A DNA stretch of 64,000 nucleotides from Mayamaea pseudoterrestris (GCA_027923505.1 BROI01000003.1:930001-994000); one strand, 5' to 3'. Shown: positions 10,238 through 23,559, numbered from the stretch's first letter. Translations and numbers: made by a program. Notes: generated from the sequence alone by a model not told the origin.

Positions 10238-10750
10238 ATGACAACTCGTCCGATTGCCATCCGTTTACACCGGGTCCTGGCTTTAACGAGGCCTACGACA
10301 ATGCCGCTGCGTGCGATGAAGCTGACTTATTCAAACATTTCCAGTAGACCGTTTAGCGACTTTGGAGACAGCAAGCCAGATGCTGCCACGGATCTTGCCA
10401 CTTCCACCAAGAATAAACCTATCAAGGACGAGCCTGAGGTAGATCGCAGCCAATTTACAGTCCGAATTGAAGTGAAGATGCCTGACATGGGCAATGGCGA
10501 TGGCAAAGTTCTAAAATGGTACAAAGAGGAGGGCGACTTGGTGAAGAAAGATGATGTTCTATGCGACATTGAAACTCCAGATTTTACGTTTGGTATGCAA
10601 ACTGACGATGACTGTTTAGCTATTATGGATGAGATTTTGATCCAAGCTCCATCTGATAAAATTAAGGAAGATGAAGTGATTTGTACTTTGCTGCATGAAA
10701 AACCAAAGAAGAAGAAAACGAAAGAAGGTGCGATTGCATCGTCGGATTGA
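10238..10750 (+). CDS. lipoyl/biotinyl-like single-domain protein without the modified lysine, mitochondrial-type leader
   Basis: A 170-residue protein. Residues 1-45 are Arg/Ser/Thr-rich with no acidic residue until ISSRPFSDF, a typical mitochondrial presequence end. A Lys/Asp/Glu linker leads to a lipoyl-type hammerhead domain at about 76-155: VKMPDMGNGDGKVLKWYKEEGD, then VKKDDVLCDIETPDF. In E2 enzymes the beta-turn reads ETDKA, where the Lys carries lipoate. Here it reads ETPDFTFGMQ, with no Lys at or beside that position, so it should not be lipoylated. The second half of the domain continues normally (EILIQAPSDKIKEDEVICTL). A basic KKKKTK tail follows. A structural or binding role is inferred. 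Confidence 0.75.
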   Translation: MTTRPIAIRLHRVLALTRPTTMPLRAMKLTYSNISSRPFSDFGDSKPDAATDLATSTKNKPIKDEPEVDRSQFTVRIEVKMPDMGNGDGKVLKWYKEEGDLVKKDDVLCDIETPDFTFGMQTDDDCLAIMDEILIQAPSDKIKEDEVICTLLHEKPKKKKTKEGAIASSD

Positions 10751-10906
10751 CTGCATGAAGAACTAAAAGAGGAAGTGAAACGAAGGAAGGTGCGAGTGAA
10801 TACGTAGTCGGATTGACTGTAGCGAAAAAGCGAATGGCGAAGACTCAACCACAGATAATACCTGTATAGCTTATTTGTAGTGTTTTAGCCCGTTGTGGTC
10901 TATATC

Positions 10907-13004
<2,098 letters not shown>

Positions 13005-13210
13005 CTGATGTCCAAAGTGTCACACCAGTTTTCAAGGCTGAGTGACGCACTATTCATGACGCATTTCGTAGGATCGTGAAAAGACACGAGAAAAACAAAA
13101 ACCACCATGAATGACCATCCGCTGTCGAGTGCCAAGCGAACAAGAGCATCAGAGGCCTTACATCCTACCACCGTAATCGTAGATATACTCCATAGTTCAA
13201 CTTGGAAATC

Positions 13211-16136
13211 ATGTGGGGAATATCCTTCGATGACATGGCTAGAAAAGCCGCAGAGTTGCAGGAGCAAGCGACGCAGGCAGCAGGATCGCTCGCGCAAAGT
13301 GCTGTGAGTTGCTTGGAAAAGAGTTTAAGTACTTTGCTCGCTTGTGGGTTATCGTAGACTCACACCTTACTCGCGATGGTTTCACATTCAGACTCCAGTA
13401 TCTGTTAATTTCTCGAGTCCAAAAGCTTTCTTCAATCTCGATGGGATACAAGAGCAAGAGGAATCTGCTCATGCGGCGGCGGCAGCAGCAGCAGCAGCAA
13501 CGCAAACTGCTCCACCTGTTTTATCTGATCCGCCAATAAAGAATACATTGGAAGCACCTGAACCGCTGTCGACAGATTCAACTCCAGTGGAGAACACAGA
13601 GGCTGTCTCAAAGACGGAGTCTGGGCCTGGACGCGATCACACGGAAACCACTCCTCCTGTCAGGAACATGGATCGAGATGCGTCAGATGAGAATAAAGGA
13701 GTCATTTCCGCAGCTCCATCGGCTGATGGATGGGGAGAAGACGATTTAAAGGTTGAAGATATGTCAGACGACGACAACATAGATCAAAATGTCCAAGATG
13801 TCGAGATTGAAAGTGTGGGTGCGATTGCGACGAACGTTGATGTTCCAGTAAATGAGTCAAAAGCTGTACGCGAACCACCTACCGCGCCCGAGAATGAAGA
13901 ACCAACAATTTACGTTGAGAGCACTGACTTTGAAGCTGCAGTCGATGAAGCTGCACCGCAGCCCGTCGAGCCGAATGAGGAAGTGGGAAGTGCGTCTGAA
14001 GCGTCAACCCACGACGATCTTGCGCAGAAACTCGACGTAGCTGTGCAGGATCAAGCGGCAACGGATGATTCTGCGATTGATGATTCAGTCCAATCCTTGA
14101 ACAAATCGCAGAACGCTGTTCCTGATGCTATTCTTGAGAATTTTTCGCAGCAGCTTCAACGACTTGAAGAGAACTTCGCAGCGGAGCGAAAGGAACTCAT
14201 GCAGCAACATGCAATCCAGGTTGAGCAGCTAAAAGCCTCATTCACGCATGATGAATGCCAGGCCCATCGCGCAAGCATGGAGGAAGAGTATAAGCAGCAG
14301 ATGCAGACGCTCGATGAACGCTTGCACAATATTGCTCGTAAAAATGAAGGCTATCGATTGAAGATCGACATGTTGCAGCGTGAAGTAGATGGCACCAAAA
14401 AGCTATTGGAGGAGCGAGATGGCGACATGGGCAAGACGCAGAATGAGCATGGCAGCGTCGTGAAAGGGCTTCAGGAACAGTTGCTTGCCGAACAACGCAA
14501 GTCGACTCAGTTAGATTTGGATGTAAAGCGTCTTAACGAAAAGCTTGATACTGCAGCGAATGAATCAAAGTCACAACAATTGCAGCATGTAGATCTCAAG
14601 GAGCGCATGAAGGCACTGGCTGTAGAACTGAAGGAACGTCGACAAGAGTGCAGACAGCTGAAGATGCAGGTAGAAAATCAAAATGAAACGAATGAGCGTT
14701 TGCAACGTGAAGTTGATGGGCTGCGGCTACAAATTTCGAATCAGGGCTTGAATTCTACAGAAAAGGACGAAGAACTGAATCAGGTTAGAGCAAGTCTTGT
14801 TGACGCAAAAGCCGAAATTACGAAGGCGCACCAGGCGTTGCTGGAACAAGAGTCTCGTTTCGAAAAAATGCTTGCCGACTACAAGAAAAAGGCGCAGAAC
14901 TCGCTTGCCCTTACCAATTCTCGGGCAGCCGCGGCGGTTCAAGCAAAGGAGGAAGCTGAACTTGAGGCTAGATCGGCTCGAAGTACTGCTGACATGGCGA
15001 TGGATAAAGCTGTGCAAGCGGAACTCACTGCCAAGCGACAAGTGGCGGAAGCGCGCCACCAAGTGCAAGAGTTAGAATTAGAAAAATCTTCTGCTTTGAA
15101 AGAAAATGCCATTGTTATAGGACAACTCAAGGACCTTGAGACAGAAATTGAAAAGACCAAGCGGACTTTAAAAGAGTCTGAAGGTTTCCGGGAACGCATT
15201 GCCGACGAACACCAGAAAACTACGACAGAATTACGTCAATACAAAGCGCTGCTGGCAAATCTGCAGCTGGAGCTCAGCGAAACAAAGCAGAAGGAGACGG
15301 ATCTACGCCAAGGCCTTTCAACAGCTCGCGAGGAATTGCAACAACTTCGGAAGGCTCTCGGAGCAGCTCAAGCTGCAGGGATGCAACCTTCTGACGACGA
15401 GCAGCAGTCCATGCAGACTAAAACAAAAGCGTCTGCTACGAAAAACAATGAATTGGAGGCGTCCATGGATGAGGAGACAATGGCTAGCTTTCAGCGTGAG
15501 CTTTTTGAGGCCCGCGAAACAAACGAAGAGCTTAAGCAGGCTTTGGCCATTGTAATTGCTGAGAACGATAATTTAAAGCAGCGTAGAAATGGCATGAATT
15601 GCGCCGAAGACAAAACAAACAACTCGATGACGCCTCAGCACTCAATGTCGAATGATGCCGAGTGGACTCCCCTATTCTATGCTATTGAGAAACAGGCTGA
15701 ATTAAAGACGGCCCGCGATGAAATTGCTCGTTTAGCAAACTTTCTGTCAAAAGTGCAGTCCGAGAAAAGCGAAGCAGAGGAATCGGTGGCAGCAATAAGG
15801 CAGCGAATGGAAGAAGCGGAAACGCGCCTCAAACTTTTTAATAAATTTGGACGTCATCTAAACGATGAAGGAGCCACAACTACGAACGGAAACGGCGGGG
15901 TAGCACCCACTAATTCGAGCATTGTCAGTATCGAGTATCTAAAAAACATCATGCTTCGGTACCTTAACGCCAAGAGCGTGAAAGAGAAGAAGGCGTTGGT
16001 GCCAGCTATTGGAGCAGTTTTGGAATTTACATCAGACGAGCAACGTGCTGCGATTCAGAATGTTGAAGAAGGCGCAAGTCTTGGAGGTGTCGGTTCAAGC
16101 TTGTTCGAAACTATCAGCTTTAAACTAAGCAGTTGA
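13211..16136 (+). CDS. GRIP-domain golgin, long coiled coil, two exons
   Basis: A peripheral Golgi tethering protein. Exon 1 (13211-13303) encodes MWGISFDDMARKAAELQEQA and onward, a short amphipathic start. An 88-base intron (gtgagt to cag) joins it in phase 0 to exon 2 (13392-16136), for 945 residues in all. After a poly-Ala tract from a GCN trinucleotide run and an acidic spacer, roughly residues 280-870 are heptad-rich coiled coil. The C-terminus SIEYLKNIMLRYLNAKS with VPAIGAVLEFTSDEQ matches the GRIP domain, which binds Arl1 at the trans-Golgi in known golgins. The gene is divergent from the PFK-2/FBPase-2 gene. Confidence 0.88.
13468..13502 (+). repeat. GCN trinucleotide run in the golgin gene
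   Basis: A gcggcggcggcagcagcag-type run encodes nine alanines at the N-terminal side of the golgin. It is the sort of tract that varies in length between strains. Confidence 0.8.
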
Positions 16137-16191
16137 ATTTTATCTGCTACACCTTATTATCTTATTACTGCATAATACTTACGCTTGGCAG

Positions 16192-17535
16192 TTAGCACTC
16201 GCCATGCATTCTGCCCCAAAGCTTGTCAAAGAACACTTTGCGCCACCCCGGTTCGAGGCGAGGTGCCTTGCTCTTTTCTTCTTTCAGTGTTATAAGCTGA
16301 TGCTTAAGCTCGGGTGGGCACCTCTTGCATTTCAAGAGGTGTGCATGAATATTCTGGCTCGTAGAGTTAGTCGACAAACTTTTGGAGGTGACCGGAAAAT
16401 ATTTCCCGAGGCCGGCGTGTCCATTGCAGTGACGGCACTGGAAACCAGGAAAGCCGACGGGTCCCTTCGAACGCGCAACAAAGCGATCGGCTTCAGTAAA
16501 CCTACATCGCACAACTTGGCTCATGAGAAAGTAAACGTACGATGGTACGATGGATGCATCCTCGATCCTAACAATTGATTCACCATCGACGAGTGAACCG
16601 GTAGCCTGTTGTAAGTTTGAAGCAGGAGCGGCTGGCAGAAGTGAAGTGAGCGCTTTCGCGGCAGCAAACTCAGCTCGTTGGGCCCCCTGCGTGCCCGCAG
16701 TGCGGTACTTGCTGGCCAATCGGATACGCTCTTGCGTCTGAACACTTTCCCAGCGGCTTGATGAAAAGCAAGGTCCTACTCGCATTTCGTGGGGATGACT
16801 AAAAGCGTTCCTTGGCAAAGCCGTCTCACGATGTTGGCGGCAAGTCTGTTCGTGAACACATGCTTCTTCATAAGTGGCAAACGCCGCAACGTTGCAAAAG
16901 TCGCAGATCCATTGATTAGACGACTCCCTTGGCGGAAGCACACGTAGGGGCGCGAATCCCGGCGGGCGTACCGGCACTGCATGACGATGCATCCACTGAG
17001 GAGGGATTTGATGATGCAATGGCAATGTGATGGATCTCCTGACGAGGACGCCATGCGACGTGGGAGGCCTGTAGGGTTGGTCCCTCACCATCATCATTCT
17101 TGGAAACACCTGCAAACGACGAGACTGCTGCCGCTCATAATTCATTGTATCTGGTGCAAATGTCACACTCTTTCCACCGGATGACATGCGTCGTAGGATC
17201 GGAACTGGTCGCACTTCCGATGTGATGCTTGAAGGATGCTCCTCCCTGACGGCGGAACCCGCTTCATGCGAAGTCGAGTCTTCGTGGGCTGGATTATTTT
17301 CGGCATCTCTTGTTTCATAAAGCATGCTATCCTGACTCATTGATGCGAGTGAGGCCAGAGCGAAGGCCGAAGCAATCTCGCTTGCGCCGACTCCATCGTT
17401 TGGGAACGTATACTTTGGCTTCTTGTGCAGGTATGTTTCATGCTCTGGAAGCTCATAGTCACGTTGTCTTGTCAGCCTACTAAAGTCTTCTCTACTAATT
17501 GTCGAGTCCATACTCGTATCAGACAAATTTTGCAT
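16192..17535 (-). CDS. zinc-binding protein of a heterokont-type family (CRHCNGHAGLGKYFP)
   Basis: From Met at 17535 (MQNLSDTSMDS) the protein has 447 residues. The same frame is open 146 codons further upstream to 17973, but that part runs into the opposite-strand RNase P gene and has no clear content. A C2H2-like group WICDFCN...CVHEQTCRQH lies in the middle. The C-terminal block VGFPGFQCRHCNGHAGLGKY, then QNIHAHLLKCKRCP, is a Cys/His-rich motif I associate with many diatom proteins. A phosphorylation-like RRMSSGGKSVTF precedes it. Nucleic-acid binding is possible but not shown. It is tail-to-tail with the golgin, 55 bases apart. Confidence 0.75.
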   Translation of the reverse strand: MQNLSDTSMDSTISREDFSRLTRQRDYELPEHETYLHKKPKYTFPNDGVGASEIASAFALASLASMSQDSMLYETRDAENNPAHEDSTSHEAGSAVREEHPSSITSEVRPVPILRRMSSGGKSVTFAPDTMNYERQQSRRLQVFPRMMMVRDQPYRPPTSHGVLVRRSITLPLHHQIPPQWMHRHAVPVRPPGFAPLRVLPPRESSNQWICDFCNVAAFATYEEACVHEQTCRQHRETALPRNAFSHPHEMRVGPCFSSSRWESVQTQERIRLASKYRTAGTQGAQRAEFAAAKALTSLLPAAPASNLQQATGSLVDGESIVRIEDASIVPSYVYFLMSQVVRCRFTEADRFVARSKGPVGFPGFQCRHCNGHAGLGKYFPVTSKSLSTNSTSQNIHAHLLKCKRCPPELKHQLITLKEEKSKAPRLEPGWRKVFFDKLWGRMHGEC

Positions 17536-17914
17536 AGCTGCCGCAAAATGTGAGACAAAGTGAGTGGAAAAAAGGCCCGACTTGTTTGCACCCCTCCATT
17601 CGCTCTCAACCGCTCCGAACAATTCGAGCGCAACTGATGCGCCGCAAAAGCATTCGATCCGACGGTGCGCCAGCTTATCGCGCCGCTTTCCGGATTCGTC
17701 TCGTCCATACGTTGCTGAAAACTTTGGGATGCGTTGAATGTTAATTGATTGCCGACGCCAGGGTGCACCGACATTTTGTGAAGCGCGGTGCGCATCTCGG
17801 GTCGGCATGCTCGCCCGGCGCACCTGGGAGTACCACTGCGTCGTCGATTCAGAACCAATCGCTCGATCAATCGCATCGCGTCGTCTGGACTGGATCATTT
17901 TTCGTTTTTCGACC
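17536..17914. promoter_or_regulatory. divergent promoter region between zinc-finger gene and PRORP
   Basis: If the preferred starts are right, 379 bases separate the two divergent starts. Both frames happen to stay open into this region, so longer N-termini cannot be excluded on either side. No distinct promoter element was recognised. Confidence 0.4.
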
Positions 17915-19907
17915 ATGAACAAGGGCAATGACACGGGTAGCATGGGCACTTCCGTAGAGCCATCAGACCGCAAGAGAACTGTAGAAGAGGGAAATGATTT
18001 GGAGAAGAATAATAGTTCGGCGATGAATGATCAAACAGACAGAGGCTCGGCAGCTCCAAAACCGAAGCGAATCAAGAGCAAGCATCAAGAACCTTCCGTT
18101 CGAGCCATTCGATCGGTCATTCAACAATGCTGCGCAAGAAACGATTTACGAAAAGCTATTGAAGCGTATGAAAAGACAATTGCTGATAAAACGAGGCTCG
18201 AGCCGCAGTCATTCTACAATTTACTCAGCCTGTGCGACGGCCTTTCCGATCGAGGAATTCATGTCGGGACCCCAAAATTGTCGACCGACAATGATCAAAA
18301 AGACTTGATATCAACGCAACATGTTGACGAGGAGTCTCGTTTGAGATACGCGAAGAGAATTAAGGAGCATATGGATCAGCTGAAGCTGCCGCTGACGGAG
18401 ACGGCTTGGTCGGCACTCGTCAAGCTCCATTCCAGAAACCACCAATTTGACCTGGCGGAACAGCATCTTACGGAAGCGGAATCGACTCAACAATGTCGCC
18501 CCAAGCTACGCATGTACTCAGCACTGCTAGTCGCTTATTGCGAGATTGGTAGGATGCAGGATGCATTAATTGTATGGTTGCGATTGTCCAAGATTAACTT
18601 GGCTGTTTCGGAACGTGAGTATTTGGCTTTGATTCAGTGCGCCACAAAGTATGGATTTGCTCGCGTCATGGAAAGAGTTTTGCAGGATTTATCGGAGGAT
18701 GTCTTAGTGCCAAGCAAAGAGACTTCCCGAGCGCTGGAGGAATGGTTTCAATCTGCATATGCTACCAACGCAACGGTGGCGAACGACTCGGTTGCCATTG
18801 ACTCGATTCTACAGCAAATCCAAGCACCGTCTGCTGATCAACTGCCTGCAACGTTTAAGTTTAAAATACAGTCAGCGACTGGGTGGGTTGTCTCTAGTGG
18901 ATGTCCAGTCGAGATGACTAGTGGAGAGCTCTTGGAAGGCTGTTTGAAAAACTGTAACTTAAAACCTGTGACCATCTCGGAGCAATGCTGGCTTGAGATG
19001 AAGGAGATGAATGAGACGATAGGTAAGATGAGTTATACTTAAATGACTGTCGCAGCAGGACAGAAAACTCACTGGGGTTTAATTTTAGTTTCGTCTGGGA
19101 AGATTGACGGCGACATGTCCGGGGTGCAAGGCGGTCGCAAAGGGCCAAAGCGCCAAGTTACGGACCGCGAACAGCGAAAGAAGTATTGGAGCTTATTTCA
19201 TTCATTTTTGGAGCGTCAGTGCTCAGTTGGCAAGTTTGATGTCATAATTGATGGAGCAAATGTCGGATACTACCAGCAAAATTACCAGTCCGCTCCAAGA
19301 CACGTTGATTACAGGCAGATTGATTGGCTTGTAAAACACTTCCAAAAAGAGAATAAAAAGGGTAAGCCAAACAACTCTTGTCTTCATGTGTAAAAACCTC
19401 TTCTTAAATGCATCGATATTCATTTCGGCAGTTCTCTTGGTAATTCATTCTCGCCATTTCGCACCGAATCTCATGCCTCGCCAATACATACCCCTCGAGC
19501 GATCTTGGCGAGACGACGGCATTCTATACTGTACGCCTCCTTGCATGAATGACGACTGGTTTTGGCTGCATGCAGCTTTGTATTGCGGACCAGGAACGCT
19601 CGTCGTGACGAATGATGAGATGCGAGACCATCATTTTCAAATGCTGGCACCGAGGTCCTTTCTCCGATGGAAGGATCGACACCAAGTTCATTTTAGCTTT
19701 GGTCAATGGCGACAAGATCATTCGCGAGAAGTTAATCTAATTTATCCTGACGTTTACAGTCGAAGGATTCAGTGCATTAAGGATGGTCTCGTCATTCCTT
19801 GGCCTAAACGCGGCGATGAACGTCGCTTTTTGGATGGCACTCATGTTGCTTGTGAGGATGATCCAACGGAAGAAACATACGTTTGCATACGACCCAGGAG
19901 TAAGTAA
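17915..19907 (+). CDS. PRORP: protein-only RNase P (PRORP), three exons
   Basis: This enzyme removes tRNA 5' leaders without an RNA subunit. Exons are 17915-19022, 19089-19361 and 19432-19907; the introns are 66 and 70 bases, both phase 1, and the total is 618 residues. A PPR-like helical region (about 60-330) binds tRNA in the family. The NYN metallonuclease follows, with IIDGANVG (Asp424), NDDW (Asp501, Asp502) and TNDEMRDH (Asp522, Asp526). All metal-binding aspartates expected from plant PRORP are present. The N-terminus carries KPKRIKSKH, a nuclear-type basic patch. An in-frame Met at 17807 would add an Arg-rich MLARRTWEYHC leader that could send a longer form to an organelle. Confidence 0.93.
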
Positions 19908-20069
19908 ATTGAAATAATATGTAAACATCTAGAAAGTGTTGTAAATGATTCGATTTCGTTCGTCGTGCGCCAGCCTATAAACAAGATGTCGCCATCCCGC
20001 AATTTCTCCTTCGTTCTCTTTTCTCGCCTCCTCGTATCGCCACGACAACATTTTCGCCCACCAAACTCC

Positions 20070-20826
20070 TTAAGACGATTCACACCACTTGTTCTCGTCG
20101 CGAACCTGCGCTTCCTCCTCGGGCGTAAAGTCGTTGGTAATGTTGAAGGTAGCACGAATCTCCTCCGGCGTCTTGCCCTTGATCATGCTCGCAACTGTAG
20201 CGCAGGTCAAGTCAAGGAGTGGCTTGATATCCATGTAATTGGCCGCCAAAATGAGCTCAAACAAAAGAACCTGCTCAAGGTCAACAAAGTCAGCGTACCA
20301 CTTTTGGACAACGTCCGCCATCGACTTGGACTTGAGCGGCTTCTCAATCTCATTCATGGGGTCCGAAAGGTGGTGCTCGCAAAACTCAATCACCTTTTGC
20401 AGTACCTGCGACTTGACGTTCGGAAGCGGAATCTCTGGAGTGACTGACTCGTCCTCGTCTTCATTATCTAATAAAGAATACGAGCATTTATTTGGTAAGT
20501 TACAGACCTTGCGAATGCATCGAGAGCCGTCGTGGAAGCGATGAGAATTTTTGTTCACAAGAAAATTTAGAATCGTACCAGTAATTGTCGACTTGACAAG
20601 CTCGGACATGACCGCAACCTTACGGGCGACTGTAAAAGACTCTCCGTCCTTGGAGACCTGCAATATAATTAAGATAGGCTGGATGAGCAGCTGCATGCAA
20701 GTTCCGCGGAGCGACAAATTGAACGAATGTAAATCCGCCTCCACTCCGGTCATTTTTTGCTGCTTCTTCAACCTCTATTCGTCGCAAATTACTTACAAGC
20801 GTGATCGGGGGTTCTTCGGCGTCCAT
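20070..20826 (-). CDS. SKP1: SKP1, SCF ubiquitin ligase adaptor, three exons
   Basis: SKP1 links cullin-1 to F-box proteins in SCF ubiquitin ligases. Exons are 20826-20797 (only ten codons, [10 protein letters not shown]), 20657-20579 and 20467-20070, giving 168 residues, normal for the family. Introns of 139 and 111 bases use gtaagt/cag and gtacga/tag. The BTB/POZ-like half includes [21 protein letters not shown]. The C-terminal F-box-binding helices include [20 protein letters not shown] and the invariant end [17 protein letters not shown]. It is tail-to-tail with PRORP. Confidence 0.95.
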
Positions 20827-21306
20827 GTTGGCTCGATCTTTTATAATTGCAATGCTTGAGTCGCCGCTTCACGTCGAGAGTCGATGAGATTGTGTGCGCT
20901 GCTCTTTCGCGATGCGGCGATTTCACGGACGGCGCCGGCCAGACCGAAACCCATTCTTCACAATCAGGTGGCTGTGCTTTGTGTGTACACATCGTGCCAT
21001 AGTGACGTTGAACTCACATTTTCGTCCGATGCGCACAAATTTGCGCGGCGGCCGCGCCAAGAAAATGGACCGCAACATTTTCTTTTCGAAGCCGTCGCTT
21101 CTTCTTTCGTTTGCAAAACGTTCATCGGTCTATCATCCATTGACAGGTTCATCGGCCGGTAGTGCAACTGTCTGTACTTTCCAAAGTGATACGAGCCAGC
21201 GATCTTCTACATCATTTTCCAGCAGCTCTTTCGCAGACAAACTTTTCGTCAATCCAACGCTTCCGAGCATTTATCACAACGGCAGTCGACGACCACAAGA
21301 AGCATC
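20827..21306. promoter_or_regulatory. divergent promoter region, SKP1 / nucleotide-sugar transporter
   Basis: These 480 bases lie between divergent starts. One frame from 20894 is open into the transporter gene but is rich in Arg/Ser/Phe without family likeness and is regarded as chance. No specific motif was recognised. Confidence 0.4.
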
Positions 21307-22470
21307 ATGCCTCCCAAGTCGGAAACAATGCCCGACGATGTTGAAATGCAGCCACTAGCTTTGAGTGACTCTTCGGAACGCTCACAAATTCTCAAAAATG
21401 CATCTGACAAGGAGGAGGAAGATGACGCCGTCAACTCGCAAGGCAAAAACAAGTGGAGTTTGAAGAATTCCGGCGGAGTCAAGGCGCTTTCGGCATGTGG
21501 ACTGTATAGCTTTTGCTCGGTGAGCATGATTTTGGTGAACAAGAGCCTGGCAAGTAGCTACAATCACTTGCTGGATCATGGAGACTTGAACATTTTGCTC
21601 GTGGTGGTTCAAGCCATTGTTGCAGTGATTTGCGTCGAAAGTTGTCGGCACTTGAAAATTATTGAGGCATACCCTCCCCTCACGTGGGAAACTATCAAGG
21701 GATGGGCTCCCGTTAATATCTTCTTTTGCTTGATGCTGTTTACGGGCATGGCAAGCTTGCAGACAAACTCGGTGCCCATGGTGACCGTATTCAAGGTGAG
21801 TCTTCTTCATTGCTTTGGCGCATGAGTTGTCTACTGTCAAACTCTTCCACCTTTCTAACTTTTCATTTAGAATGTGACAAACATTGTCACTTCGCTCGGA
21901 GACTATGTCTTTTTTGGAAGCAAGTCAGAACCACTCGTTGTGGTGGCCTTTGGTATTATGCTGGGCGGAGCTGTCTTGGCTGCCTGGAATGACATTTTCA
22001 TCACATGGCAAGGCTTGTTTTGGATGGCAGCCAATTGTGTTAGCACTTCTGGCTACGTTCTATACATGAAGCATGCGACGAACAATATCAAAATGACCAA
22101 GTTTGGTATGGTGTTTGTTAATAACGTCTTGTGCGTCGTGTTTCTGCTTCCATTTTCCTTTGCCATGGGAGAAATCAAGCTCTTTTTCGAAAGCAAGGCG
22201 CTTCATACTTTCGATTACGCGTTTAAAAATGCTTTCGCTGGCTTGGTTGGATTCTTTCTCAACTTTGCCTCGCTCAATTGCGTTCAAGCGACTGGGCCGA
22301 CGACGTATGCCATTGTTGGGTCGCTCAACAAGATTCCTGTGACGTTTCTCGGGTACATGCTTTTTGACAATAGAATCTCACCAGAAACTTGGTTCTTTAT
22401 ATCTGTGAGCATGACGGGAGGCTTTGTCTACTCGTATGCCAAGCTGCGGACGTCCATGACTAGAAAGTAA
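21307..22470 (+). CDS. nucleotide-sugar transporter, GDP-mannose (Vrg4/GONST) type, two exons
   Basis: A Golgi membrane antiporter of the drug/metabolite transporter fold. Exon 1 is 21307-21795 and exon 2 is 21871-22470; the intron is 75 bases, phase 0 (gtgagt to tttag), and the product has 362 residues. After an acidic cytosolic tail (about 55 residues) there are roughly ten hydrophobic segments. The C-terminal GPTTYAIVGSLNKIP corresponds to the GALNK substrate motif of GDP-mannose transporters, here GSLNK. SMILVNKSLASSYN near the N-terminus is also typical. GDP-mannose or GDP-fucose is the likely cargo by family, but the exact sugar is not certain. Confidence 0.85.
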
Positions 22471-22613
22471 TTCGTTTGTATGCAAGCCGAGACTGACACT
22501 ATAAATCTGAATAAAGATCTCAATTAATTGCTGCGAACAGCATTATCTGAATAGTTATTAGCGTACTTACTTTGATACGTGTATAGCTGTATGGTATATT
22601 TCACATGATATGT

Positions 22614-23236
22614 TTAGCGACCTCGCTTTAGACTCTTTTCAATCTCAGCGTATTCCTGATACAAGCGCTTGCGTCGCTTTTCCGGCAGAGGGTACTTAAA
22701 ACCATAAGACGTGTAGTGCCCAGCAAGTACATTGATACTTGTGTAAAGAGTGCTGAATGACGGCTTGCCGGCCACCTTGGGGAAGCGACGGTAATAGCTC
22801 ACAAAGTCCACCATTTCCTTCTTCATGTTCTTTCCAAACTCCTCCATTTTCTCAGATCCTTTGGCAAGTCCAGTCGCAACAACCATGTGGTTGCGTACTT
22901 TTGCTGCGTCTTCGTCGTACTTAAATGATAAGCCCCAGTCCACAGGGAAGGCATACGTTGTTGACTGCTCTGGAACGACGACCTCCGCCAACGCCGGAGA
23001 TGCCGAAACGAGTCCAGATGTCAAGACGGCAGCCCCAGCTGTCTTTAAAAAGTCACGGCGTGCCGATGCAGTGTCCTATCATAGCCGTTCGGAAGTAGAG
23101 GTAAGCTTATATTATTTCGCATAGTGGAAGCGATTCAAGTCTCTCATTTCTAACTTACGGTCTTGGGCACATTCAGAGGCGAGAAAGCCGAGGCGGAAAC
23201 GGCGAGGAGTGAGACGAGCGCTAATGATTTCATCAT
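22614..23236 (-). CDS. PSB27: Psb27, photosystem II assembly factor, plastid lumen, two exons
   Basis: Psb27 binds CP43 on the lumenal side of PSII intermediates during assembly and repair. Exon 1 (23236-23159) encodes MMKSLALVSLLAVSASAFSP, a signal peptide ending in an ASAFAP-type motif. An 83-base intron leads in phase 0 to exon 2 (23075-22614), 179 residues in total. Exon 2 opens with SARRDFLKTAGAAVL...SASPALAE, a twin-arginine thylakoid signal with an ALA cleavage site. The mature domain has the family features YYRRFPKVAGKPSFSTLYTS and LAGHYTSYG, with the conserved basic end KRRKRLYQEYAEIEKSLKRGR. The three-step route (ER, plastid, Tat into lumen) is read directly from these leaders. Confidence 0.92.
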
Positions 23237-23559
23237 GATGTAACTGTGCAAGGAACTGGTCGATAGTGGCAAATCTTTTCGTCTTCTTCGGTGAACTAAT
23301 AACAACGCAGGTGTCACGCGGCTGATCTGTCAAGGTGCTGGTGTGGTGGTGATCTTGGTCGGTCGGTGGAGGAGGCCATGGCGACCTGCTCACGCAGTGA
23401 GTCGCTCGATGACGTGTTTTGAAGCGCAAAGATCGCGCTGCGCGCCAAGGGCGTCGCATCGTTACCAAAAGTGGTCTATGACTTGTTCCATCAAAGCTAA
23501 AGATATGTACGAGCGGGATTTTATTTAAGATAAAAACTTGCTAGAGTTTGATCGTTAAA
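23237..23559. other. intergenic stretch upstream of PSB27
   Basis: This holds the PSB27 promoter side and the 3' flank of the M3 peptidase gene. Nothing specific was recognised. Confidence 0.4.

Noticed and set aside
17536-17973. Upstream extension of the zinc-finger protein
   Set aside because: It overlaps the RNase P start on the other strand and contains no recognisable element. A Met at 17535 gives a sensible protein.
20894-21358. 154-codon frame before the nucleotide-sugar transporter
   Set aside because: Arg/Ser/Phe-rich composition, no domain, and it overlaps the true transporter start in another frame.
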